64,000 nt of DNA from Candidatus Desulfofervidaceae bacterium (GCA_027064585.1 JAMOPI010000020.1:31056-95055), one strand, 5' to 3'; numbered from the stretch's first letter, positions 19,857 through 29,465 are shown. Numbers and translations: made by a program. The notes: a model not told the origin generated them from the letters alone.

Positions 19857-20110
19857 TTCGTATTTTATTCTACATCCTGATTATTTGGGGTATTTATTAC
19901 CTAGCTAAGGGCTATTTTAAGCCAAAAGAAGAGAAAAAAAGAAAACAAACTAGCCCTTGGCAGATAGAAGATGAGTTAGTGCAGGATCCAATGTGTGGTA
20001 TATATATCCCTAAGAGCAAGGCGATAAAGGCCAAGATAAAGGGAAAGGTGTATTACTTCTGTTCTAAGGAGTGCAAAAAGAAATACATTAAACAACTCAA
20101 AGGGAGGTAG
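19853..20110 (+). CDS. small membrane-anchored YHS-domain protein
   Basis: An 85-residue protein with one N-terminal membrane segment (ILFYILIIWGIYYLA), a basic linker and a C-terminal YHS-type metal-binding motif, DPMCGIYI...YYFCSKECKKKY. YHS/TRASH-like domains bind metal through these cysteines. It probably sits on the cytoplasmic face of the membrane with an unknown partner. Coupled to folK by a 4-bp overlap and followed 4 bp later by the transaldolase gene. Confidence 0.7.
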   Translation: MIRILFYILIIWGIYYLAKGYFKPKEEKKRKQTSPWQIEDELVQDPMCGIYIPKSKAIKAKIKGKVYYFCSKECKKKYIKQLKGR

Positions 20111-20113
20111 GAG

Positions 20114-20767
20114 ATGAAGTTCTTTGTGGATACGGCCAATGTAGATGAAATCCGTCAGGCCAAAGAAATGGGTATGGCGGATGGTGTTACAACCAATCCC
20201 TCTTTAGTGGCTAAAGAGAAGCGACCTTTTCGTCAATTGATTGAAGAGATATGCCAGATTGTAGATGGCCCTGTGAGTGTAGAGGTCATTAGTCAAGACG
20301 CTGAAGGAATGGTAAAGGAGGCCCAAGAGCTGGTAAAGATTGCGGAAAACATTGCTATTAAGATCCCCATGACGATAGAGGGGATGAAGGCGACCAAGAT
20401 TCTTTCTGATGAGGGTATTAATGTCAATGTTACCCTTGTCTTTTCCCCTTTGCAGGCCCTTTTGGCGGCCAAGGCTGGAGCTGCCTTTGTCAGTCCCTTT
20501 GTCGGTAGACTTGATGACATTGGCCATAATGGCATGCAATTAGTAGAAGAGATTAAAAAAATCTATGATAATTACGCCTTTTCTACTGAAATCATTGTGG
20601 CCAGTGTAAGGCATCCCTTACACGTATTAAAGGCCGCCCTTATTGGGGCAGACATTGCTACTATTCCTTTTAAGGTCATTAAGCAATTGGCCAAGCATCC
20701 TTTAACCGATATTGGGCTAAAAAGATTTTTAGATGATTGGCAGAAGGTGGCAGATAAGATTTTATAG
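20114..20767 (+). CDS. transaldolase / fructose-6-phosphate aldolase (TalC/FSA type)
   Basis: A 217-residue member of the short transaldolase subfamily. It begins [12 protein letters not shown], has TTNPSL, the Schiff-base lysine in IAIKIPMT near residue 86, [19 protein letters not shown] and SPFVGRLDD. The short form may act as transaldolase in a non-oxidative pentose route or as fructose-6-phosphate aldolase; the sequence alone cannot separate these. The 3' end overlaps the next gene by 35 bp. Confidence 0.9.
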   Translation: MKFFVDTANVDEIRQAKEMGMADGVTTNPSLVAKEKRPFRQLIEEICQIVDGPVSVEVISQDAEGMVKEAQELVKIAENIAIKIPMTIEGMKATKILSDEGINVNVTLVFSPLQALLAAKAGAAFVSPFVGRLDDIGHNGMQLVEEIKKIYDNYAFSTEIIVASVRHPLHVLKAALIGADIATIPFKVIKQLAKHPLTDIGLKRFLDDWQKVADKIL

Positions 20768-21308
20768 TCTAACTTTTAGTATCTTAATCGGTTTTGCCCT
20801 TTTAGGCGGGGCAAGGGCAGACATTTACATTTATAAGGACAAAGATGGTATTTTACACTTTACCGATACGCCCCGCCATTACGGTTATCGCCTTTATTTA
20901 CGGGAGCATCCACAGGTAAAAAGGAATGAAGTAAGTAATGAGCTTATCAGAGAAATTGCCTTAAGATATAACTTACATCCAGCCTTGGTCAAAGCCGTGA
21001 TTAAGGTAGAATCAGACTTTGATCCCAAGGCTGTATCTGCAGCCGGGGCAATGGGCCTTATGCAATTAAAACCAGAAACAGCTAGAGAAGTGGGAGTGAA
21101 AAACCCCTTTTCTCCTAAAGAAAATATTGAAGGTGGAGTAAGATATTTAAAAAAGTTGCTTTATCGGTTTGGGGGAGACCTTAAACAGGCCCTAGCGGCC
21201 TATTATGCTGGTCCAAAGGTTGTACAAACGAATATAGACCGTCCGGATATCAAGGCGTATGTAGAAAAGGTACTATATTACTATCGCATTTATCGTAATC
21301 ATTTTTAA
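20733..21308 (+). CDS. lytic transglycosylase (SLT domain) with DUF4124 N-terminus
   Basis: A 191-residue exported protein. A basic n-region and hydrophobic segment (about residues 10-28, ending GGARA) look like a cleavable signal. A DUF4124-like stretch follows ([17 protein letters not shown]), then the SLT goose-lysozyme-like domain: catalytic Glu in [22 protein letters not shown] and AYYAG. It should cleave peptidoglycan glycan strands in the periplasm. The start lies inside the transaldolase gene. Confidence 0.88.
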   Translation: MIGRRWQIRFYSLTFSILIGFALLGGARADIYIYKDKDGILHFTDTPRHYGYRLYLREHPQVKRNEVSNELIREIALRYNLHPALVKAVIKVESDFDPKAVSAAGAMGLMQLKPETAREVGVKNPFSPKENIEGGVRYLKKLLYRFGGDLKQALAAYYAGPKVVQTNIDRPDIKAYVEKVLYYYRIYRNHF

Positions 21309-21311
21309 AAG

Positions 21312-21869
21312 ATGGCTCAAAATATTTGGACACTCGCAAATCATTTAACCCTTTTGCGCTTAAGCGCTATTCCTTTATTGCTTGTCCTCCTTTCTTTTCC
21401 GCAAAAACTCCCTTCTTTTTTGGCCGCTTGTGTTTTTCTGATTGCTTCTTTAACGGATTTACTAGATGGTTTCCTTGCTAGACAGCGCAAACAGGTAACG
21501 ACCTTAGGCAAGCTTTTAGATCCTTTGGCCGATAAACTACTTGTCAGTGCTGTCCTGATCATGCTCATTCCCTTAAAAAGGGTGCCAGCCTGGATGGTAT
21601 TTCTTATCATCGGACGAGAGATTGCCGTAACCGGCCTAAGAGGTATTCTTTCCCGTAAAGGTATTGTCTTAAGTGCCAGTAGGTGGGGGAAGTGGAAATT
21701 TACCTTTCAAACCATTTCCCTCACTTGCCTTATCCTCCACTACCCCTACTTTGACCTTAACTTTCATAAAATTGGCATTTTCACCCTCTGGCTGGCCCTT
21801 ATCCTTACCTTGTTTTCAGGTTATCAGTATTTTAAACGGTTTTATCTTTATCTGAAGGAAGAAGACTAA
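21312..21869 (+). CDS. pgsA: CDP-diacylglycerol-glycerol-3-phosphate 3-phosphatidyltransferase
   Basis: A membrane enzyme that makes phosphatidylglycerol phosphate. The 185 residues carry the CDP-alcohol phosphotransferase motif spanning DGFLARQRKQVTTLGKLLD with DPLADK (DGx2ARx8Gx3Dx3D), and several hydrophobic segments. Three bases separate it from the transglycosylase, and two bases from the MFS gene. Confidence 0.9.
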   Translation: MAQNIWTLANHLTLLRLSAIPLLLVLLSFPQKLPSFLAACVFLIASLTDLLDGFLARQRKQVTTLGKLLDPLADKLLVSAVLIMLIPLKRVPAWMVFLIIGREIAVTGLRGILSRKGIVLSASRWGKWKFTFQTISLTCLILHYPYFDLNFHKIGIFTLWLALILTLFSGYQYFKRFYLYLKEED

Positions 21870-21871
21870 AC

Positions 21872-23020
21872 ATGAACCGTTCTTCGGCCCTTAAATTTAT
21901 TTTCCTCCTTGGCCTGGTGAGTCTGTGTGGAGATGTGGTCTATGAAGGGGCAAGAAGTAGCATTGGTCCCTTCCTTGCCCTCCTAGGAGCCAGTGCCGCG
22001 GTTGTGGGTATCGCAACGGGTATAGGGGAGTTTTTAGGATATAGTTTACGCTTAGGCACAGGTTACATCGCTGATAGGTACAAAAGTTACTGGCTCCTTA
22101 CCTTTTTAGGCTACGGTCTGATCGCCGCTATTCCTTTCTTGGCCTTAACCGGTAATTGGAAGATAGCTGTCTTGCTTATTATCCTTGAACGTATGGGCAA
22201 GGGCATAAGAAGTCCGGCCAGGGATACCCTGCTTTCCCACGCCACGAAAGAGATGGGCAGTGGCTTTACCTTTGGTCTGCACGAGGCCCTTGACCAGATC
22301 GGGGCCTTCTTAGGACCACTACTTATGGCAGGCGCATTTTATCTCTTTCACAGTTACCGTCTGGGATTTGCCTCCTTGGGCGTGTTTGTCTTTTTTACCC
22401 TCTTTTTTCTTAGCCTGGCCAAAAGACATTATCCTATGGCTTCTGAGCAAATAAAGAAAAAGAGAGAAAAAGACAAAGAAAAACTTCCCTCTGCCTTCTG
22501 GGCCTATCTCTTTTTTAGTCTTTTTTCCGTCCTTGGGTTTGTTAATTTTCAACTCCTTTCCTATCATTTTCAGGCCCAGACGGTAGTGCCTGCTGGTCAA
22601 ATTCCCCTCTTTTATGCCTTGGCCATGGGGGTAGATGCCATCATTGCCCTTCTTACAGGCAAATTATACGACCACATTGGCCTAAAATGTCTTCTCTTAT
22701 TGCCCTTAATGACTATAGGGCTGGGTATCTTTGCCTTTCTTAAAGACTACGATCTTGCCTTTGGGGCCGTAATTATATGGGGTTGCATCATGGGTATGCA
22801 AGAGACAATTATGCGGGCGGCCGTAGCTGACCTGACCCCTTTAAGCCGCCGCGGCACGGCCTATGGACTCTTTAATACTGCCTATGGTTTGGCCTTTTTT
22901 ATAGGAAGCAGCACGATCGGTTTCTTGTATAGCCTTTCTCACACCGCTATTATTACTTTTGTTGTCCTAGCCGAAGCCATGGCCATGTTCTTCCTATGGC
23001 GTTTGTTAAAAACCCATTAA
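21872..23020 (+). CDS. MFS transporter
   Basis: A 382-residue major facilitator with about 12 hydrophobic segments. The loop between helices 2 and 3 reads GYIADRYKSY, a variant of the MFS signature, and ERMGKGIRSPARDTL is seen in a subgroup of efflux-type MFS proteins from anaerobes. The substrate cannot be inferred. Its stop overlaps the convergent SPOR gene by 4 bp. Confidence 0.82.
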   Translation: MNRSSALKFIFLLGLVSLCGDVVYEGARSSIGPFLALLGASAAVVGIATGIGEFLGYSLRLGTGYIADRYKSYWLLTFLGYGLIAAIPFLALTGNWKIAVLLIILERMGKGIRSPARDTLLSHATKEMGSGFTFGLHEALDQIGAFLGPLLMAGAFYLFHSYRLGFASLGVFVFFTLFFLSLAKRHYPMASEQIKKKREKDKEKLPSAFWAYLFFSLFSVLGFVNFQLLSYHFQAQTVVPAGQIPLFYALAMGVDAIIALLTGKLYDHIGLKCLLLLPLMTIGLGIFAFLKDYDLAFGAVIIWGCIMGMQETIMRAAVADLTPLSRRGTAYGLFNTAYGLAFFIGSSTIGFLYSLSHTAIITFVVLAEAMAMFFLWRLLKTH

Positions 23021-23592
23021 CGCAAGGGCATGGGTCTGGTGGGTTGATAGTTTTGGGTAGCCAGTTGGTTGTAATATGACAGAGCCTTTTTTAAAGAATA
23101 GGGCCCGACAAACACCCGATAAAAGATTTCATCCTTTATCTTTGCGCTGGTAATATAGCTTCTATAGCCCTGCCTTTTTAATTTTTCTTGCATACGCAGG
23201 GCGTTTTGTTTATTTTTAAAGGCCCCCACCCGGATGCTATACTGCGGCTGTGAAGAAGGTTTTGGAGAGGCAGTTTTTAGACTTGGTTTTGGTTTGACCT
23301 CTAATGAAGATTTTGGCGAATGGGTTATACTTTTTACCTTTTTATTTCCTTTTTTAGGCCTTTTGGGGGTTACAGCCTTTGCCTTTTTACCTACCTGACT
23401 TGATGTTTTTGAAGACGAAGCGCCAAAGGGTATCTTAATTTTAGGCAAATCCGGCAGATAAATTACCTCCTGTCCCACCCATACCCCAAGCCCAAACATC
23501 CACACTAAGGCGAAGCAAATGCCAATGATCCAGCCAATTATCTCTTTGCGAGAAAGCTTATAATATTTTTCTTCTGTCTTTTTGCGTGCCAT
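23017..23592 (-). CDS. SPOR-domain membrane protein
   Basis: A 191-residue bitopic protein: a short basic N-terminus, one membrane segment (WIIGICFALVWMFGLGVWVG, residues 16-35), a Lys/Ser/Pro-rich linker, and a C-terminal SPOR repeat (YSIRVGAFKNKQNALRMQEKL and FYRVFVGPY) that binds denuded septal peptidoglycan. A role at the division site is likely by family. Directly downstream of argS, with touching ends. Confidence 0.85.
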   Translation of the reverse strand: MARKKTEEKYYKLSRKEIIGWIIGICFALVWMFGLGVWVGQEVIYLPDLPKIKIPFGASSSKTSSQVGKKAKAVTPKRPKKGNKKVKSITHSPKSSLEVKPKPSLKTASPKPSSQPQYSIRVGAFKNKQNALRMQEKLKRQGYRSYITSAKIKDEIFYRVFVGPYSLKKALSYYNQLATQNYQPTRPMPLR

Positions 23593-25247
23593 TACATCTT
23601 TTCTGGAGCAGATACACCTAAAAGGTTAAGGCCAGTCTTTATCACTGTTTTTACTGCCTGGGCCAAGGCAAACCGGGCCTGAGCAATGGGGTCTGGCATA
23701 CCTAAAATGCGGTGTTTATTGTAATAGCGGTGGAATTCACCGGCCAGCTCGGTCAGGTAATAGGGTAAGCGGTGTGGTTCTAGGGTTCTGGCTGCCCCTT
23801 CTATGACCTCTGGAAACTGGGCAAGCATCTTCATGAGCCTTACTTCCTCAGGTTCGGTAAGGGGTGAGAGGTCTATTTCCTCTAAAGGCGGAAAGGAAAT
23901 CCCCTTTTCCTTGGCCATCTTTTCGATACTACATACACGCGCATGGGCATATTGCACATAAAACACGGGATTTTCCATGTTTTGGCTTTTGGCCACCTCT
24001 AGATCAAAATCCAGATGGCTATCACAAGAGCGGGTAAGAAAGATAAAACGGGCGGCGTCTTTACCCACTTCTTCCAACACCTCCTTTAAAGGCACAAACT
24101 CACCCGCGCGCGTAGACATGGCTACTGGCTTGCCTCCGCGTTTTAGGTGCACAAGTTGAATCAGCAAAATTTGCAACTTCTCCGGATCATACCCCATTGC
24201 CTGCATGCCTGCCTTTACCCTGGCGACATAACCGTGATGATCTGCGCCCCAGATATCTACCAAGAGATCAAAACCACGCTCCATTTTATTTTTGTGATAG
24301 GCCAAATCAGAGGCAAAGTAGGTCGTTGCCCCATCGGCCTTCACTAAGACCCTATCCTTTTCATCTCCAAACCGGGAAGAGGCAAACCAAAGGGCCCCAT
24401 CCTTTTCATAAGCAAGACCCTGCTCTTTAAGCCAAACAAGCAGTTCTTTAACCGCCCCGCTTTCCACCAAGGTCTTTTCGCTAAACCAGTTATCAAACTG
24501 GACGCCAAAGCCATCTAAGACCTCTTTTATCTCCTTTAAGATTCTCTCTCCCGCGTAACGGGAAAAGGCCAAAATGGCCTCTTCTTCTGGCATGTGCTTG
24601 TATTTATCTCCCTCCTTTTCAAAAACCTCCTTGGCCAGATCTTTTATGTATTCACCCTGATAAAAGTCCTTAGGAAACGCGTGTTGTTCACCTAAAAGCT
24701 CCAGATAGCGCAGATAGACCGAATGTCCTAAAATACGCATTTGCCGACCAACATCGTTGATATAATACTCCCGACGAACATCATAACCAGCAAAGGCCAA
24801 AATATTGGCCAGAGAATCACCTACCGCTGCTCCTCGGCCATGTCCAATATGTAAAGGTCCTGTAGGATTAGCACTAACAAACTCTACTAAGACCTTTATA
24901 TTCTGCGGATCACCTCGTCCATAATCCTCTTTTTTGGTGATTATCTCTTTTACTACTTGCTGCCAGGCGGTTTCTTTTAAAAAGAAATTAATAAAACCAG
25001 GCCCGGCAATTTCAACCTTTTCTAGCCAAGCGGTAGCCGGCAGGTGGTTGACAATCAATGCGGCAATTTGCCTTGGGGCGCGTTTAAGGCTGCGCGTAAG
25101 CAAAAAGGCAACATTGGTGGCAAAGTCCCCATGGGCCTCTACCTTGGGCACCTCAATATTAAAAATGGGAATATCTATCTCTTTCCCTTCCTCCTTTTGC
25201 ACCTTCCTTAAGGCTGAAAGAATGAGCTCTTTAATCTTCTCCTTCAT
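23592..25247 (-). CDS. argS: arginyl-tRNA synthetase
   Basis: A class I aminoacyl-tRNA synthetase of 551 residues. The N-terminal Add-1 domain is followed by NPTGPLHIGHGRGAAVG (the HIGH motif), the KMSK-equivalent MSTRAG and a C-terminal anticodon-binding domain (HRYYNKHRIL). The usual length of the family is 550-580. The start overlaps the small cysteine protein upstream by 17 bp. Confidence 0.95.
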   Translation of the reverse strand: MKEKIKELILSALRKVQKEEGKEIDIPIFNIEVPKVEAHGDFATNVAFLLTRSLKRAPRQIAALIVNHLPATAWLEKVEIAGPGFINFFLKETAWQQVVKEIITKKEDYGRGDPQNIKVLVEFVSANPTGPLHIGHGRGAAVGDSLANILAFAGYDVRREYYINDVGRQMRILGHSVYLRYLELLGEQHAFPKDFYQGEYIKDLAKEVFEKEGDKYKHMPEEEAILAFSRYAGERILKEIKEVLDGFGVQFDNWFSEKTLVESGAVKELLVWLKEQGLAYEKDGALWFASSRFGDEKDRVLVKADGATTYFASDLAYHKNKMERGFDLLVDIWGADHHGYVARVKAGMQAMGYDPEKLQILLIQLVHLKRGGKPVAMSTRAGEFVPLKEVLEEVGKDAARFIFLTRSCDSHLDFDLEVAKSQNMENPVFYVQYAHARVCSIEKMAKEKGISFPPLEEIDLSPLTEPEEVRLMKMLAQFPEVIEGAARTLEPHRLPYYLTELAGEFHRYYNKHRILGMPDPIAQARFALAQAVKTVIKTGLNLLGVSAPEKM

Positions 25248-25416
25248 TCTCCTTCTCCTCTACCTTCTCCTCCTTTTCTTTTAAAGTGACATCATAGACA
25301 AAATCCGGACACCGAAAACTGCCTGCCTCTTGCTGAATACTAAACTTCTTCTTACAAAACTCTCGCCAGGCACACACGGCGCAGAGTTTTACTGGAGATT
25401 CAATCGTATCAGACAT
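25231..25416 (-). CDS. small four-cysteine protein upstream of argS
   Basis: About 61 residues. Four cysteines in CAVCAWREFC...FRCPDF could hold zinc or an Fe-S cluster, and the C-terminus is a Lys/Glu-rich tail. The start at 25416 is chosen because an AAGGAGG site precedes it; the longer frame to 25449 has none. The family is not recognised. It is the promoter-proximal gene of the argS-SPOR transcript. Confidence 0.6.
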   Translation of the reverse strand: MSDTIESPVKLCAVCAWREFCKKKFSIQQEAGSFRCPDFVYDVTLKEKEEKVEEKENEGED

Positions 25417-25448
25417 GCTAAAGCCTCCTTGGATAAAAATATACCTCA

Positions 25449-25478
25449 ATTATAGCAGGCTGAGTCATGGAGATGCAA
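25449..25478 (-). promoter_or_regulatory. candidate sigma-70 promoter for the argS transcript
   Basis: On the minus strand, TTGCAT (25478-25473), an 18-bp spacer and a perfect TATAAT (25454-25449) stand 33 bp before the start of the small cysteine protein. Confidence 0.5.
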
Positions 25479-25492
25479 GGGGAGGGACGAAA

Positions 25493-26191
25493 CTAAACCT
25501 TTCCCACATATATACTTACAATCCCACCGGTCAAATAGCGATGTTTTATTTGGCTAAAACCAGCCTGGCGCATCAGCTGCATCCATTCTTTAGGGGAATA
25601 AAATGCCTGAATAGAGGCCGTTAGGTGCTGATAGGCCTCTTTGTCTTGACTGACTAATCCTCCGATCTTAGGTAAAAGATAATTTAAATAGGCAAAATAA
25701 AGGGCCCTGAAAGGAGGGAGGGGTGGATGAGAAAATTCCAAAATAACGGCCTTTCCGCCTGGCTTTAAGACGCGTTTCATTTCTTTAAGTCCTTTAAGAC
25801 GATCGGCAAAATTGCGCACACCAAAGGCCACCATGATGGCGTCTACACTATTATCTTTTAAAGGCAAGCAAAGGGCATTTCCCGCTACTGCTAATACATC
25901 TTTATCCTGCCACTTAGTTTTCCCATAAATGAGCATGGGCAGGGCGAAGTCTAAAGCAATGATTTTCCCTTTAAAAGATGTCCATCTCTTTAAGGCCTTG
26001 CTCAAAGGCAGGGTGCCAGCACATAAATCCAATACCTTTTTACTTCCTTCCAACCACCTTACTGCTTGCCAGCGCCAGTAATGGTCAAGCCCCAAACTGA
26101 AAAGGGAATTTAAAAAATCATACCAGCGGCTAATCTTACTGAACTTCTCCTTAATAAACGCCTGATCCGTATGGCGGTCTTTGAGAGACAT
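25493..26191 (-). CDS. menG: demethylmenaquinone methyltransferase (UbiE/MenG)
   Basis: A 232-residue AdoMet methyltransferase with KVLDLCAGTLPLSKAL (motif I), GNALCLPLKDNSVD, VAFGVRNFADR and LKPGGKAVILEFSHP, the UbiE/COQ5 signature pair. It catalyses the last step of menaquinone synthesis. It lies just downstream of mqnA, so the futalosine pathway and the final methylation are clustered. A few variant residues in motif I (CAGT rather than CGTG) are within the family range. Confidence 0.88.
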   Translation of the reverse strand: MSLKDRHTDQAFIKEKFSKISRWYDFLNSLFSLGLDHYWRWQAVRWLEGSKKVLDLCAGTLPLSKALKRWTSFKGKIIALDFALPMLIYGKTKWQDKDVLAVAGNALCLPLKDNSVDAIMVAFGVRNFADRLKGLKEMKRVLKPGGKAVILEFSHPPLPPFRALYFAYLNYLLPKIGGLVSQDKEAYQHLTASIQAFYSPKEWMQLMRQAGFSQIKHRYLTGGIVSIYVGKV

Positions 26192-26233
26192 AAAAATCCT
26201 TTAGCAAATTAGGTGAAAGATGTCAAATTATGT

Positions 26234-27046
26234 TCAGCTAAAAGAAGCAAACTCAATTTTAGGCACAACCTTTATCTGCCCGTTTTTTTGAAGATAGGTA
26301 AAAAATTGTTTAAGCCCTTCTAAATGTAAGGCAGTTAGATCATAATCTAGGTGTTGCCAGTATTGCCTAAGATCAATGGCCTCATGGGCATAAAGCCTAG
26401 CCAGTTGTTCAAGATGTGATAGTCCCCATTTCTTAGAAAGACAAAGAAGACGCCATAGTTCTTTTACCTCTTTTTTCTGCCAGGCTTCTTTTCTTACGGC
26501 AAAGACGCCAAAGACAAAGGGCAGTCCTGTCCATTTTTGCCAAAGTTCGCCTAGGTCAAGCTGATATGGATAAATCCCCTTTGCCTTTATCCTTAAGGCC
26601 GCATCTCCGATGGCCAGTCCAGCCACCGCCTGACCGTTTAATTGGGCAATTTCCCCTGGCCGATACTGGGCCTCAATACAAAAATATTCTTTCAAAAGTA
26701 ACTTTAAAAGAGCAATAGATGTAGCTGATTGCCGGGTAATAAAGATGGGCTGCTTGTGTAATTTTTCAATAGGTACTTGGCTAAAGAGGATGACACTTTT
26801 TACCTCCCCTTTAGCAGAAATGGAAAGATCTGGCAATAAAAATACTTCTTCATTTAGATCTACATAGGCAATAGATGAAATTGGGGCCATATCACATTCT
26901 GCCTTTTTAAGGCGTTCATTTAAACCAGAGGGGACATCTACAAGCAGCTCAAATTGAATTTCTTTTTGGATTTCTCCCTTTTCTAAGGCATGATAAATAG
27001 GCACACAGTTTAAAAAGGGAAACTTGCCAAGTTTTATTTTATCCAT
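26234..27046 (-). CDS. mqnA: chorismate dehydratase
   Basis: First enzyme of the futalosine menaquinone pathway, making 3-enolpyruvyl-benzoate from chorismate. The 270-residue periplasmic-binding-like fold starts GKFPFLNCVPIYHAL and contains DMAPISSIAY, ITRQSATSIALLKLLL, and the Asp and surrounding residues of AGLAIGDAAL. Overlaps the deaminase gene by 13 bp. Confidence 0.9.
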   Translation of the reverse strand: MDKIKLGKFPFLNCVPIYHALEKGEIQKEIQFELLVDVPSGLNERLKKAECDMAPISSIAYVDLNEEVFLLPDLSISAKGEVKSVILFSQVPIEKLHKQPIFITRQSATSIALLKLLLKEYFCIEAQYRPGEIAQLNGQAVAGLAIGDAALRIKAKGIYPYQLDLGELWQKWTGLPFVFGVFAVRKEAWQKKEVKELWRLLCLSKKWGLSHLEQLARLYAHEAIDLRQYWQHLDYDLTALHLEGLKQFFTYLQKNGQIKVVPKIEFASFS

Positions 27047-28233
27047 TTTAACCTGCCCCTTGCGCCTGTGTATATAACCGCTTCTGCCAATTCTTTAAGA
27101 CCGATGTTTCCTACCAAAGGAAGGAAAATCAGTTCTGCCCATGCCCCTGGAAACATAGTGCCAAATCTATGTCCCTGCCCCAAGGCCATACTGCCTCGCC
27201 AGGTGGCCATTTCCAACAATTCACTGGCTGAGAAGGCATTTTTTTCATAAAGAAAGACCATTTCTTTAAACAGATTTAAATCCTGATTGCTTGCCAGACT
27301 GTCTGTGCCAAGACAAAGAAGAAGCCCACTTTGTTTTAAAAGGGGCCACGGGGCGTGATTTAAATTTAAATAATAGTTGCTTCGGGGACAAAGACAAATC
27401 TTTACACCATAACGCTGCAAAATCCTTATATCTTCTGCGTTTATTTCCACACAATGCACACATAAAGTCTGTGGGGTAAGTAAGCCAAGCTCGGCTAGAT
27501 AAGGTACAGGTCTTTTTTGGGGTGGTCTAAAGTTATCTGGCAAAAGCCCCTTTTCTTCTAAAAGTGCTCTTAAAGCCCCTTTGCCTTCTAATAAAAACTC
27601 GTTTTCTGCTTCACTTTCCGCCACATGGATAGAAAAAATTTGTTTACGGCTTAAGGCCACTTCCTTTATTTTTGGTAAAAATTCCGGATGAACGCTATAA
27701 GGGGCATGCGCAGCTGGATAAATTGGTGATTGGTGGTTAGTTTCATGCAAAAATTTCCCAAAAATAGACCATCTTTTGTTTGCTATTTCTTTTTTTAGGC
27801 CTAAAAATTCATAAAAAGTAACTTCATTTATTTGCTTGTTTGGATTTATCAGCGGGAAGTTTTTGATATTGCCCACAAGCCCTGTGCCTGCCTGTTTAAG
27901 CATCTGATGGGCATTCTTTTCTGCTTGCTGCACTTGCTCGGTCGTGAGAGTTTGCTTTTTCTCAATAACGGCTTTAAGCCAGGTGACAAAGTCCTCTGCG
28001 GGCAGGTTTGTAAAAGGAGGAATTTCCAAATGGGCATGGGCATTGACCAGGGCAGGCATTAATACACCTTCACCGTGGTCAATTAATTCTCCTTTTATGC
28101 CCTTTTCTTTTAGGTCGTCATAAGTACCTGCCCGTAAGATTTTTCCCTCTGCCACTGCCACCGCCCCATTTTCTATCGGCGGCTGCACAATGGGCAATAT
28201 CCATTTGGCACGGTGAGTGAAAATTTTATTCAT
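27034..28233 (-). CDS. mqnX: amidohydrolase, probable aminofutalosine deaminase
   Basis: A metal-dependent amidohydrolase of about 399 residues. The first metal motif is NAHAHLE, then HAPYSVHP, a His in FSIHVAESEAE, HCVEIN, and the Asp in CLGTDSLASN. In futalosine clusters this position is held by the 6-amino-6-deoxyfutalosine deaminase that feeds MqnC after MqnE; assignment is by context. The ATG at 28233 is preferred (GGGAG nearby) over 28254. Its start overlaps a degraded nucleotidyltransferase remnant. Confidence 0.75.
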   Translation of the reverse strand: MNKIFTHRAKWILPIVQPPIENGAVAVAEGKILRAGTYDDLKEKGIKGELIDHGEGVLMPALVNAHAHLEIPPFTNLPAEDFVTWLKAVIEKKQTLTTEQVQQAEKNAHQMLKQAGTGLVGNIKNFPLINPNKQINEVTFYEFLGLKKEIANKRWSIFGKFLHETNHQSPIYPAAHAPYSVHPEFLPKIKEVALSRKQIFSIHVAESEAENEFLLEGKGALRALLEEKGLLPDNFRPPQKRPVPYLAELGLLTPQTLCVHCVEINAEDIRILQRYGVKICLCPRSNYYLNLNHAPWPLLKQSGLLLCLGTDSLASNQDLNLFKEMVFLYEKNAFSASELLEMATWRGSMALGQGHRFGTMFPGAWAELIFLPLVGNIGLKELAEAVIYTGARGRLKWIK

Positions 28234-28400
28234 ATTCTCCCTTTCTTTGTTCATCTTTGAGAATCTCCTGAATTTGTTTCATAATATAAGACTTTAAGTG
28301 AGGACTGATTCCTTCCGGCGTAAGAAGGTCAACCTTTTTACCAATGCCTTTTTAACAAAGCAATGATTTTTGGTCTATCAAGACGGTTTTCTTTCTTCAT
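28226..28400 (-). pseudogene. MNT nucleotidyltransferase remnant with central deletion
   Basis: Read on the minus strand, an ATG at 28400 begins a typical short N-terminus (MKKENRLDRPKIIALLKRHW) that stops at once. A second frame then gives the usual C-terminal end of a minimal nucleotidyltransferase (KVDLLTPEGISPHLKSYIM...). The catalytic GSxARGE/DxD middle is missing. The tail's stop overlaps the deaminase start. A dead relative of the MNT genes elsewhere in this window. Confidence 0.65.
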
Positions 28401-28412
28401 TCCTAGCTCCTC

Positions 28413-29465
28413 TTACACCCACTCATATAACATATTTCTCCTCTGTGGTCTAAAGCCAGCCTGTTTGATTAGGTAGCGCATTTCTTCTTCTTTCATGCGA
28501 AACCGCACACCTGTGGCCGCGACAACATTTTCTTCAATCATTAAGCTTCCCATGTCATTGGCACCAAAAAAGAGGCTTAATTGCCCAATCTTTGCCCCTT
28601 GCGTGACCCAAGAGGCCTGAAGGTTAGGCACATTGTCAAGCACAATGCGGGCAATGGCCAGAGTTTTTAGGTATTCATACGCCCCTACAGCTCGCAGGTG
28701 GCTTAAGGCCGTATTTTTAGGCTGAAAAGGCCAGAGGATAAAGGCCGTGAAACCGCCTGTTTTGTCCTGTAACTCCCTTATCTTAAGCATGTGTTCTATG
28801 CGTTCGGCATAGGTTTCAATATGCCCAAACATCATCGTCGCGGTTGTTCTTATACCAAGCTGATGGGCCGTTTCCATAACCTTTAACCAAGTAGCACTAT
28901 CACACTTGCGAGGCGAAAGTTTTTTCCTCACCCGGTCTACCAAGATTTCTGCCCCACCACCTGGAATGGAGTTAAGCCCGGCTTGTTTAAGTCTTTTAAG
29001 CGTTTCTTCAATGCTTAGGCCTGAGTTTTGAGCAATATGGGCTACTTCTGGGGCTGAAAGTCCATGAATCCAGATTTGCGGATAATTGCTCTTAATCCAA
29101 GAAAGCAGCTCTTCGTATTCAGCAATCGTCCAGTCAGGATGAAGCCCCCCTTGCAGTAAAATTTGAATGCCCCCTAAGGCAATCGTTTCTTCTATCTTTT
29201 GCGCCAGCTCTTTTTTGCTTAAAACATACGCTTCTTTGTGTCCTTTAGGCCGCCAGAAGGCACAAAACTTACAACCTGAAATGCAGATATTAGAGTAATT
29301 GATATTTCTGTCAACGATATAAGTTACTACCGGCTCTGGATGTAAACGCCAGCGCACTGTATCCGCTAAATACCCAAGTTCATGTAAATCCCAGTTAAAA
29401 AGAGAAATGGCCTCTTCTTTCTCTATCCGCTCACCCGCAAGGATCTTTTCTTTAAGTCTTTTCAT
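28413..29465 (-). CDS. mqnC: cyclic dehypoxanthinyl futalosine synthase
   Basis: Radical SAM enzyme of the futalosine pathway, 350 residues. The cluster motif is CISGCKFCAF (Cx3Cx2C). The following WRPKGHKEAYVLS, LLQGGLHPDWTI and PGGGAEIL match the MqnC branch rather than MqnE. Its start overlaps the stop of the HepT gene by 14 bp, so the intervening toxin module keeps it translationally coupled. Confidence 0.9.
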   Translation of the reverse strand: MKRLKEKILAGERIEKEEAISLFNWDLHELGYLADTVRWRLHPEPVVTYIVDRNINYSNICISGCKFCAFWRPKGHKEAYVLSKKELAQKIEETIALGGIQILLQGGLHPDWTIAEYEELLSWIKSNYPQIWIHGLSAPEVAHIAQNSGLSIEETLKRLKQAGLNSIPGGGAEILVDRVRKKLSPRKCDSATWLKVMETAHQLGIRTTATMMFGHIETYAERIEHMLKIRELQDKTGGFTAFILWPFQPKNTALSHLRAVGAYEYLKTLAIARIVLDNVPNLQASWVTQGAKIGQLSLFFGANDMGSLMIEENVVAATGVRFRMKEEEMRYLIKQAGFRPQRRNMLYEWV

